Assembly: GCA_023441125.1 (NCBI GenBank)
Contig: JAEZQV010000270.1
Location: forward strand, 1 to 20,170
DNA length: 20,170 nucleotides
Reading direction: 5' to 3'
DNA from: Bacillota bacterium
GTDB taxonomy: Bacteria > Bacillota_C > Negativicutes > Sporomusales > Sporomusaceae
The notes below the pieces were generated by a model. The model did not search any database and was not told the DNA's origin. It saw only the letters and a list, made by a program, of their open reading frames with translations. Below are positions 14,833-20,170 of this stretch, piece by piece. Made by a program: the position numbers and the translations under genes. The first letter of the stretch is position 1; every line of letters starts with the position of its first letter.

Positions 14833-16512
14833 CTATCCTGTCCCGGTATGCGCCACCCGCATGACTTCAGTCAGCGTGGTCAATCCGCGCAGGGCCTTGG
14901 CAATACCATCCTGGCGCATTGTTTTCATGCCTTCCCTTACAGCGATATTTCGCAAAGTATCACTGGCGACTTTCTGCTGGATGGCGTCCCGCACAGCCGT
15001 ACTTATTGCCATGACCTCATGGATCGCCATTCGCCCGTAATAGCCGGTATGATTACAATGGGGACAGCCTCTGCCCCGGCATAAGCTGCCTGTCAGGTGG
15101 TCCTTCTCCGCAGCCGCATACCGCCGCTCGGCTGAATCGGCTGCAGGGATATAGTTTTCTCTGCACGCAGTGCATATCAGCCGTACCAAACGCTGGGCGA
15201 CAATCCCCAGCAAAGAAGAAGCAATCAGAAACGGCTCTATCCCCATATCCACCAGCCGGGTAATAGCTCCCGGCGCATCATTCGTATGGAGTGTACTAAA
15301 TACCAGGTGACCGGTAAGCGCTGCCCGGATGGCGATGTCGGCTGTTTCACTGTCTCTAATCTCGCCCACCAGTATAATATTGGGATCCTGCCTTACTATT
15401 GATCTCAGGCCATTCGCAAAAGTCAGGCCGGTCCTGGGATTAACCTGGACCTGACTGATACCGCGCAGCTGGTACTCAACCGGATCTTCGATGGTGATTA
15501 CATTTTTATCAGGAGAATTTACCGCTGCCAATGTCGAATATAAGGTTGTTGTTTTGCCGGAGCCTGTTGGCCCGGTTACCAGGATCATTCCATAAGCTTG
15601 CTGATATAATTTAAAATACCGACTGAAATTTTCCGGACTAAATCCCAAGCCGTTGATATCTTTAAGAACATCCTTGTTATTAAGGATTCTTAGAACTACT
15701 TTTTCGCCGATTATCGTTGGCAGGGTCGATACCCTAAGGTCAATATCCCGGTCCTCAGCCTGAATTCTTATGCGGCCATCCTGGGGCAGTCTTTTTTCCG
15801 CGATGTCCATCGCACTCATGATTTTTATCCTGGATACAATAGCGGCATGGGAGTAGTTGGGAAAAGTAACAACCTCCCTTAGAACACCATCTATGCGAAA
15901 CCGAACACGCAAGGACTGATCCTGGGGCTCGATATGGATGTCGCTGGCCCGGTCTTTGATAGCCTGGTTGATAATAGAATTAACAATATTAACAATGGGG
16001 GCGTCACCAGCTACATAAGCTTCATCGACACTGCCGGAGTCCTCAGCCTTCAGTTGATTTACTGCTTTCTCCACCAGTTCCTGCACGCCGTACGACTGGC
16101 TGATTGCCCGCATAATTTCACGTTCTGACGCGATTACCGGTGTAACCTCACAGCCCGAAATCATGCGCACATCATCAATTGCATAAAAGTTTGTCGGATC
16201 AGTCATCGCTAATGTTACTTGACGGCCGTCCTGGCCAATAGGAATTACCTGATAGCGCTCAGCCACGGACAGCGGGATAATAGCAGCAATATGTCTAGGG
16301 ACATCCATAGCCGCCATTTCGACATAGGTCACACCAAACTGCTTTTCCAGAAATTCAATCATTCCGGGTTCCGAAATATAGCCAAGCTGGATTAACAATT
16401 TTCCCAGCCATTCGCCTGTTTTTTTTTGAATGGCCAAAACTTTCTCCAATTGCTCCGGCTCCAGTATGTTGGCAATAAGCAGCTCATTTACAATCTTATC
16501 ATTATTTTGCAT
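14833..16512 (-). CDS. pilB: Pilus extension ATPase PilB (GspE family)
   Basis: Cytoplasmic ATPase that drives pilus polymerisation. The 559 residues have an N-terminal GspE/MshEN-like domain (about 5-150), then the motor domain with Walker A GPTGSGKTT (314-322), Asp box IEDPVEY, Walker B NIILVGEIRD (378-387), His box TGHLVFSTLHTNDA (400-413) and the zinc-binding tetracysteine Cys447, 450, 483, 486 (CTAC and CPHC) typical of PilB/GspE. MshEN domains of some homologues bind c-di-GMP; the motif was not checked here. The ATG at 16512 is preferred: a TTG 20 codons upstream would lie in the leader stem-loop. The ribosome site is weak (AGGCGG). It is the first gene of the operon. Confidence 0.96.
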   Translation of the reverse strand: MQNNDKIVNELLIANILEPEQLEKVLAIQKKTGEWLGKLLIQLGYISEPGMIEFLEKQFGVTYVEMAAMDVPRHIAAIIPLSVAERYQVIPIGQDGRQVTLAMTDPTNFYAIDDVRMISGCEVTPVIASEREIMRAISQSYGVQELVEKAVNQLKAEDSGSVDEAYVAGDAPIVNIVNSIINQAIKDRASDIHIEPQDQSLRVRFRIDGVLREVVTFPNYSHAAIVSRIKIMSAMDIAEKRLPQDGRIRIQAEDRDIDLRVSTLPTIIGEKVVLRILNNKDVLKDINGLGFSPENFSRYFKLYQQAYGMILVTGPTGSGKTTTLYSTLAAVNSPDKNVITIEDPVEYQLRGISQVQVNPRTGLTFANGLRSIVRQDPNIILVGEIRDSETADIAIRAALTGHLVFSTLHTNDAPGAITRLVDMGIEPFLIASSLLGIVAQRLVRLICTACRENYIPAADSAERRYAAAEKDHLTGSLCRGRGCPHCNHTGYYGRMAIHEVMAISTAVRDAIQQKVASDTLRNIAVREGMKTMRQDGIAKALRGLTTLTEVMRVAHTGTG

Positions 16513-16553
16513 TGAGTCTTCAGCCGCCTTTTGGTCGGAATATGATAAAGTAA

Positions 16554-16605
16554 AACGCAACCGGCACAGCAAATATTGCCTATTTGCTTAATGGTCGGTT
16601 GCGTT
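16554..16605 (-). promoter_or_regulatory. Large stem-loop in the pilB leader
   Basis: AACGCAACCG (16554-16563) and CGGTTGCGTT (16596-16605) are perfect inverted repeats; the stem can grow to 12 pairs with one G-U. Inside lies a second perfect pair, AGCAAAT (16568-16574) and ATTTGCT (16582-16588), around a 7-base loop. Read on the minus strand it ends 41 bases before the pilB ATG and is followed by TTACTTT. It may be an attenuator, an RNA-stability element or a protein site. No c-di-GMP riboswitch consensus was found in it. Confidence 0.5.
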
Positions 16606-16623
16606 ACTGCTCAGCCTAGACTT

Positions 16624-16636
16624 AGATATCATATCT
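16624..16636. repeat. Perfect 13-base palindrome near the pil operon promoter
   Basis: AGATAT-C-ATATCT is a perfect inverted repeat around one central base. It lies just downstream of the best -10 candidate for the pil operon, a place where a repressor could bind. No regulator is identified. Confidence 0.4.
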
Positions 16637-16658
16637 GGTGTTTAGTCCAATTGCTTGC

Positions 16659-16688
16659 GCATTATGAATTTTTAGTAATATTTTGCAA
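16659..16688 (-). promoter_or_regulatory. Candidate promoter of the pil/aro operon
   Basis: On the minus strand TTGCAA (16688-16683) is followed after 18 bases by TAATGC (16664-16659), in an AT-rich stretch downstream of the aroE terminator. It would give a leader of about 140 bases that includes the palindrome and the stem-loop. The match is moderate and other AT-rich hexamers nearby could serve. Confidence 0.35.
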
Positions 16689-16760
16689 AAAATGGTATAA
16701 ATGATATAGTACATATTCGCAAAATGTTAAATAATTCCTGCTTATAACAATAATATTTGT

Positions 16761-16783
16761 AAAAAATCGACAGCAGAATGTCG
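16761..16783 (-). terminator. Intrinsic terminator after aroE
   Basis: Directly after the aroE stop codon the minus strand reads CGACA-TTCTGC-TGTCG and then ATTTTTT. The 5-base-pair stem is short, but its place right behind the gene and before the pil operon leader fits a terminator. Confidence 0.5.
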
Positions 16784-17638
16784 TTATTTTTTTAAGGCGG
16801 TAAGTAATGCCTGACGCATGACATCGCGGGGCGCCTCACAACCCGTCCATAACTGAAATGCCAGTGCGCCTTGCTCCAGCAGCATACCTGCCCCGCCTAC
16901 GACAGTATGTCCCCGCCGGGAACCTTCCTGCATAAACTGCGTCTGCAACGGATTATAAATTAAATCAGAAATAACTACCGACGGCTTAACGAGTTCCCAG
17001 GCCAGCGGCGGCTGCTTGCCGGTAGCAGGATACATCCCCAGGGGTGTGGTGTTCACAATTATATCGGCTTTGGGCAGCGCTGCGGCAAATCCCCGGTTAT
17101 CCCAGCTCATTCCGTTCACAGGGATCGCCGTAGTAAATAAACCGGCCAGAGCAGCTGCCTTCCCGGGATCACGCGTGCCAATGGTAACCGAGGCAATACT
17201 CGCGCCGATAAACCCCGCGATTACCGCTCTGGCCGCACCGCCAGCCCCCAAAACAACAGCATGCTTGCCGGTTACATCAATACCTGCCAGTTTAAGGGCC
17301 CCAATATAGCCTGCGGCATCTGTATTATGGCCGATTAAACGTCCCTCTTTACATTCTATGGTATTGACAGCACCCACTAATTGCGCACTTTTGTCAAGCC
17401 CGTCCAGATAATCTTTGACAGCAATTTTATGGGGAATTGTAAGATTAACACCGGCGAATCCCATAGCTCTAAGCCCCGCTATCGCATCAGCCAGCAAATT
17501 CGGCGGCGTAGCCAGCGGCAAATACACAAAATCCAAACCACTGGCAGCAAAAGCGGCATTATGCATTATGGGCGAGAGGGAATGACCAAGCGGCCAGCCC
17601 AGCAGACCGACCTTTTTCGTCGCAGCTGAGATATTCAT
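16784..17638 (-). CDS. aroE: Shikimate dehydrogenase
   Basis: NADPH-dependent reduction of 3-dehydroshikimate to shikimate, the fourth step of chorismate synthesis. The 284 residues include the shikimate-binding motif HSLSPIMHN (19-27), NLTIPHK (65-71) with catalytic Lys71, NTDAAGY with Asp107, the nucleotide-binding loop GAGGAAR (131-137), NTTPLGM and the late GGAGMLLEQGALAFQLWTG. The ATG has AAGGAG eight bases upstream. It follows the nitrilase-like gene by 57 bases. Together with aroC, aroK and aroB within 15 kb, it makes the region a shikimate-pathway locus. Confidence 0.96.
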   Translation of the reverse strand: MNISAATKKVGLLGWPLGHSLSPIMHNAAFAASGLDFVYLPLATPPNLLADAIAGLRAMGFAGVNLTIPHKIAVKDYLDGLDKSAQLVGAVNTIECKEGRLIGHNTDAAGYIGALKLAGIDVTGKHAVVLGAGGAARAVIAGFIGASIASVTIGTRDPGKAAALAGLFTTAIPVNGMSWDNRGFAAALPKADIIVNTTPLGMYPATGKQPPLAWELVKPSVVISDLIYNPLQTQFMQEGSRRGHTVVGGAGMLLEQGALAFQLWTGCEAPRDVMRQALLTALKK

Positions 17639-17695
17639 AGCTCAAACTCCTTTATATGTAATATGTCTGGTCCAAGCCGCCTGTGCGCTAAAACT

Positions 17696-18478
17696 TTATT
17701 TGATTTCGTATACATCCGGCCGGCGATCGCTAAAAACGGATATTGCCTGGCGTGACTTGGTGACACAGGTAAAATCTGCTGCACCGTAAACTATGGCTTC
17801 AGTGTCGCCACCTTCGGCAATTATCCGGCCTTCCGGACCGATGAGCAGCGAATGACCATAAAAAGCAGCCCCCTTATGTTCACCAACACAATTAACGGCA
17901 CATATGTACATGTTATTTTCGATAGCTCTGGCTTGAACCAGTGTGCGCCAGTGGTCACCACGTGCTGCCGGCCACTCTGCCGGTATAAACACAATCTGGG
18001 CGCCACGCAATGCCAGTGACCGGAATAATTCCGGAAACCTAAGGTCATAGCATATTCCCAGCCCCGCTGGCATTGTATCCAGGGCAAACAATCCTAAGGT
18101 GTTGCCTGGGGAAAAAAACCGTTCTTCGCCATACATGCTGAATAAATGCACCTTATTATAGCTGCCGGCAATGTTGCCATGCTTGTTCAGGACGATGGCA
18201 CTGTTATAGATACGGTTGTCTATTTTGACTGGCAATGAACCGGCAATAATAGTAACGCTATACGTTCGCGCAATAGCTGCCAGCTGGGTTAAAAGCGGTC
18301 CGGTTATTGTTTCGGCAACTAAAGCCACATTCTTCAGCGCATAGCCGGTTGTCCAAATCTCAGGCAATACGATGATATCAGCATTCACGGCAGCTGCTTG
18401 AATAAGGTTCAGACCTTTGGCTTGATTATCGGCGATCTCACCGGCATTAACTTGCATTTGAACCATTGCTATGTTCAT
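17696..18478 (-). CDS. Carbon-nitrogen hydrolase (nitrilase superfamily)
   Basis: A 260-residue cytoplasmic amidase of the nitrilase superfamily. The catalytic triad is visible: Glu40 (VLPEIW), Lys109 (YNKVHLF) and Cys143 (GICYDLRFPE). The motifs IYNSAIVLNKHG, IPAEWPAARGDHW and AFYGHSLLIGPEG agree with the Nit2/YafV omega-amidase-like branch, which deaminates alpha-keto acid amides such as alpha-ketoglutaramate, but the substrate is not proven by sequence. The ATG has GGAGG seven bases upstream. It lies 11 bases after the YqeG-like gene and before aroE, probably in one transcript. Confidence 0.88.
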   Translation of the reverse strand: MNIAMVQMQVNAGEIADNQAKGLNLIQAAAVNADIIVLPEIWTTGYALKNVALVAETITGPLLTQLAAIARTYSVTIIAGSLPVKIDNRIYNSAIVLNKHGNIAGSYNKVHLFSMYGEERFFSPGNTLGLFALDTMPAGLGICYDLRFPELFRSLALRGAQIVFIPAEWPAARGDHWRTLVQARAIENNMYICAVNCVGEHKGAAFYGHSLLIGPEGRIIAEGGDTEAIVYGAADFTCVTKSRQAISVFSDRRPDVYEIK

Positions 18479-18489
18479 TGTAAGTCCTC

Positions 18490-18993
18490 CTACAGGTGCC
18501 CAGTTGCTTTTAATAAGCGCATAGCCACTTTTTCCAGTTGCCGGGTGACCCTCGTACCGATAAATTCTTTTGTTGCCAGCGGCCTGACTCTTATGGTGAA
18601 CATCCCCTGCCTGTTGCCCCCCAATACATCGGTAAACAATTGATCGCCAACCACGGCGATTGCCGCCGCAGCTAAGCCCATTACGTTAGCAGCCTGGCTA
18701 AAGCCATGCCGCGAGGGTTTCAAAGCCCGCGCAATAAAGGGCATGCCACACTGTCCAGCAATTTGTTTAACCCGTCTTTCGCCATTATTGGATACCAGAC
18801 ACACCTGGAATCCTTGGCAGGGTAAGTCTTGAAGCCACGCCAGCACTTCGGGGCAAATCGCCGGACTGTTCCACGGGATTATGGTATTATCCAGATCCAA
18901 AATTAAACCGTGGATACCCCGCTGCTTAAGTTCAGACAAATTAATGTCATATAACGTATTTACTGTCAAACAAGGCACTAATAATTTAAGCAA
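18490..18993 (-). CDS. yqeG: YqeG-family HAD phosphatase
   Basis: A 167-residue HAD-superfamily (subclass IIIA) phosphatase. HAD motif I is ILDLDNTI (31-38, Asp33 and Asp35), motif II is LVSNNGE, and the late motif is VVGDQLFTDVLGGN. The beginning, MLKLLVPCLTVNTLYDIN, is typical of the YqeG family, whose members often sit before aroE in Firmicutes; the family includes the phosphatidylglycerophosphate phosphatase Gep4-like group, so a lipid phosphatase role is possible. The start is TTG with GGAGG five bases upstream. It is first in the minus-strand group with the nitrilase-like gene and aroE. Confidence 0.9.
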   Translation of the reverse strand: MLKLLVPCLTVNTLYDINLSELKQRGIHGLILDLDNTIIPWNSPAICPEVLAWLQDLPCQGFQVCLVSNNGERRVKQIAGQCGMPFIARALKPSRHGFSQAANVMGLAAAAIAVVGDQLFTDVLGGNRQGMFTIRVRPLATKEFIGTRVTRQLEKVAMRLLKATGHL

Positions 18994-19031
18994 GGTTTCC
19001 TCCCTGGGCTAATGAATTATAATTAACAGAA

Positions 19032-19040
19032 ATTATAACA
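19032..19040 (-). promoter_or_regulatory. Extended -10 promoter of the yqeG group
   Basis: The minus strand reads TGTTATAAT, a perfect extended -10 (TGnTATAAT), about 40 bases before the yqeG start. The -35 region is T-rich but poor, as is common with an extended -10. A 10-base palindrome (19063-19072) lies just upstream and could be an operator. Confidence 0.6.
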
Positions 19041-19144
19041 TTTCATGCGCAAAAACAAAAGAGCTGGCCAGCATAACGCCTACCCACAGAGCCTTCAGGC
19101 ACCAAACAATACTCACCTTAGCAATTAAACAATCTAAATACGGC

Positions 19145-19173
19145 TTGACATTCGTTGTTGCTGGTAGCATAGT
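19145..19173 (+). promoter_or_regulatory. Plus-strand promoter for a small RNA or leader
   Basis: A perfect -35, TTGACA (19145-19150), is followed after 17 bases by CATAGT (19168-19173), four of six to the -10 consensus. Transcription would start near 19180 and meet the terminator about 85 bases later. Confidence 0.5.
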
Positions 19174-19229
19174 AAATAGTAGTAGGTATTCTGTACCTTA
19201 ACGTTGCGATTACTGCAAAAGGGATAACC

Positions 19230-19316
19230 ATGTTTATCATCCTACTGTTTAACAGTAGGATTTTTAATGCCAAGCCAGTTTCGCCGGCCCGCTTTCCCAA
19301 TCACTCCGGCTATTAG
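19230..19316 (+). CDS. Possible small ORF or leader peptide (28 codons)
   Basis: An ATG at 19230 has AAAGG seven bases upstream and opens a 28-residue frame, with start MFIILLFNSRIFNAKP and end FPNHSGY. The terminator hairpin begins nine bases into the frame, so translation would disturb it. The peptide has a short hydrophobic start and resembles nothing I recognise. It may be chance. Confidence 0.2.
   Translation: MFIILLFNSRIFNAKPVSPARFPNHSGY
19239..19265 (+). terminator. Strong intrinsic terminator or attenuator
   Basis: ATCCTACTGTT and AACAGTAGGAT form a perfect 11-base inverted repeat (19239-19261; about a 9-pair stem with a 5-base loop), followed by a T-run to 19265. No plus-strand gene ends here. 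It lies about 65 bases after a promoter-like sequence and 115 before the zinc-ribbon gene. AGTAGG just after the predicted start can pair with the CCTACT of its 5' arm, which would give an alternative fold. Confidence 0.65.
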
Positions 19317-19377
19317 TTAAAACGCTTCCGCACAAAAACAGCCGGCCTGTAACTAACAAGTAAAATGGGGTGTCCTG

Positions 19378-19794
19378 ATGGAAAGTATATTTCGTAAAAA
19401 GACCAGACCTTGCAAAACACCGTATCCAAAGCAACCCGCCGCTACCGCACATCCCCTAAGTAAAGCAATGGTTTTTGGCGCTGTCTTACTAGTTTGTTCA
19501 GCCTTTGTCCTGTTGAGAAGTCAGGCCATCACGGCTCTTTTGCTGGGGACTTTTGGCCTTGCATTGCTTGTCGCCGGAGCTACCAAGCAAGCTGCTCTTC
19601 CGCCTGTCCCGCCGGCAATATCTGTTAAGAAATTTTGCAAAAATTGCGCCGCTATTTGCCAGCCGGATTGGGAATATTGTGCCAAATGCAGCGCTCCGCT
19701 GACAAATGAGGCTGTTCAGCATTGCCCTTACTGCGGCTTAGTAACCAATCCCGGCTGGCGGTTTTGCCCCTATTGCACCAAAGAAATTGTATAG
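19378..19794 (+). CDS. Membrane protein with C-terminal double zinc ribbon
   Basis: A 138-residue protein of unknown role. A basic, Pro-rich N-terminus (1-28) is followed by two transmembrane helices (about 30-47 and 50-67), a short linker, and two zinc ribbons: Cys87-x2-Cys90 with Cys101-x2-Cys104, and Cys116-x2-Cys119 with Cys130-x2-Cys133. Double zinc ribbons often mediate protein contacts or act as small adaptors; no catalytic residues are seen. The ATG has GGGGTG five bases upstream. It is transcribed away from yqeG, and a gene for a secreted protein follows 90 bases later. The function is unknown. Confidence 0.85.
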   Translation: MESIFRKKTRPCKTPYPKQPAATAHPLSKAMVFGAVLLVCSAFVLLRSQAITALLLGTFGLALLVAGATKQAALPPVPPAISVKKFCKNCAAICQPDWEYCAKCSAPLTNEAVQHCPYCGLVTNPGWRFCPYCTKEIV

Positions 19795-19805
19795 AGTGTA
19801 TTGGC

Positions 19806-19838
19806 TGTAAAACGTATAGCCAGCTAGCGCGTTTTACA
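19806..19838. repeat. Inverted repeat between the zinc-ribbon gene and the next gene
   Basis: TGTAAAACG and CGTTTTACA are perfect 9-base inverted repeats around a 15-base loop that contains TAGC-CA-GCTA. No T-run follows, so it is not a standard terminator, though its 3' arm carries TTTT. It begins 12 bases after the zinc-ribbon stop. It could end transcription or be an operator for the next gene. Confidence 0.45.
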
Positions 19839-19884
19839 TAAATCACCAGGTTATCTTACCGCAACGGTTAAGGAGATGTTCCCA

Positions 19885-20170
19885 GTGAAGAAAACTCTGA
19901 TCTTATTTATGCTGGCAATCTTTTGCCTTACTGTGTCAACCGCCCGGGCCATACCTGCCGCTGATGCGGCCATCGCCAAAGAATTATACCAGTCTCAGTC
20001 GATTCCTAATATGAGTATTGGCGTTTATGCCATTCCGGAGAAAATACTCAATACATATTTCTCGGCGATAGCAGCAGCCAATCCTAAAATTAAGGCAGCA
20101 GCCCTCCGGGTTCTCGATAATAATAAGATTATGCTGACAATCAATGCCGATGGTGTCGGCACGTTACACC
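19885..20170 (+). CDS. Secreted protein of unknown function, N-terminal part (cut by window edge)
   Basis: The frame is open to the end of the window (95 codons). It starts with a clear signal peptide, MKKTLILFMLAIFCLTVSTA then RA before the likely cleavage site, so the product is exported. The mature part contains SIPNMSIGVYAIPEKILNTY, an Ala-rich helix with NPKIKAAALRVLDNNK and a strand-like IMLTINADGVGTLH. I recognise no family; the short strand pattern could belong to a lipid-binding fold, but this is a guess. The GTG start has AGGAG nine bases upstream; an in-frame ATG at 19876 touches the AGGAG and is too close to it. Confidence 0.8.
   Translation, partial: MKKTLILFMLAIFCLTVSTARAIPAADAAIAKELYQSQSIPNMSIGVYAIPEKILNTYFSAIAAANPKIKAAALRVLDNNKIMLTINADGVGTLH

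Larger units (their letters stand above)
18994..19377. other. Divergent intergenic region of 384 bases
   Basis: It separates the minus-strand yqeG group from the plus-strand zinc-ribbon gene. It holds a minus-strand promoter near 19032-19040, a 10-base palindrome GCTGGCCAGC at 19063-19072, a plus-strand promoter-like sequence at 19145-19173, a strong plus-strand terminator at 19239-19265 and a small ORF across that terminator. From 19266 to the zinc-ribbon start I see only scattered GC-rich short repeats and the ribosome site. Confidence 0.6.

Noticed and set aside
16513..16572. N-terminal extension of PilB from a TTG start
   Set aside because: It would translate the 3' arm of the leader stem-loop, has no homologous look, and the ATG at 16512 gives the usual PilB beginning.
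16554..16700. c-di-GMP (GEMM) riboswitch in front of the pilus operon
   Set aside because: Such riboswitches precede pilus genes in some bacteria, but the conserved CACAGGGCAAACC-like and GCAAAG segments are not present.

Overview
The window reads as chromosome of a diderm, probably spore-forming Firmicute of the Negativicutes (Sporomusa/Pelosinus-like). This is inferred from gene content: Firmicute-style genes (a YqeG-family HAD phosphatase, ComFB, strong GGAGG ribosome sites, many GTG/TTG starts) sit beside an outer-membrane secretin and an RND efflux system, which need a second membrane. Nearly everything lies on the minus strand, so biological order runs from high to low coordinates.

At 16.8-19.0 kb is a three-gene minus-strand group: a YqeG-like HAD phosphatase, a nitrilase-family amidohydrolase and shikimate dehydrogenase (aroE), ended by a small hairpin and T-run directly after the aroE stop.

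From 16.5 down to 1.6 kb is one compact operon of 18 genes. It encodes a complete type IV pilus machine: extension ATPase PilB, retraction ATPase PilT, platform PilC, major pilin, prepilin peptidase, four minor pilin-like proteins, a ComFB-like protein, PilM, PilN, PilO, a GspC/PilP-like protein and a secretin. Three shikimate-pathway genes are woven in: aroC between pilO and the gspC-like gene, and aroK-aroB after the secretin. Genes are separated by a few bases or overlap, so pilus assembly and chorismate synthesis are probably co-transcribed. The leader before pilB has a candidate promoter, a perfect 13-base palindrome and a large stem-loop.

Downstream of aroB is a 241-base gap. It holds a candidate structured small RNA with its own possible promoter and U-tract, and then a Spo0A-box match in front of an RND efflux operon (membrane-fusion adaptor, then the permease, cut by the window edge).

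To the right of the YqeG-like gene transcription diverges. A plus-strand promoter-like sequence leads to a strong intrinsic terminator about 115 bases before a small membrane protein with a double zinc ribbon, suggesting a small RNA or an attenuated leader. The window ends inside a secreted protein of unknown function. No tRNA, rRNA, CRISPR array, insertion sequence or prophage gene was seen. The most unusual items are the two candidate structured RNAs, the aro/pilus interleaving, and ComFB placed inside the pilus operon.
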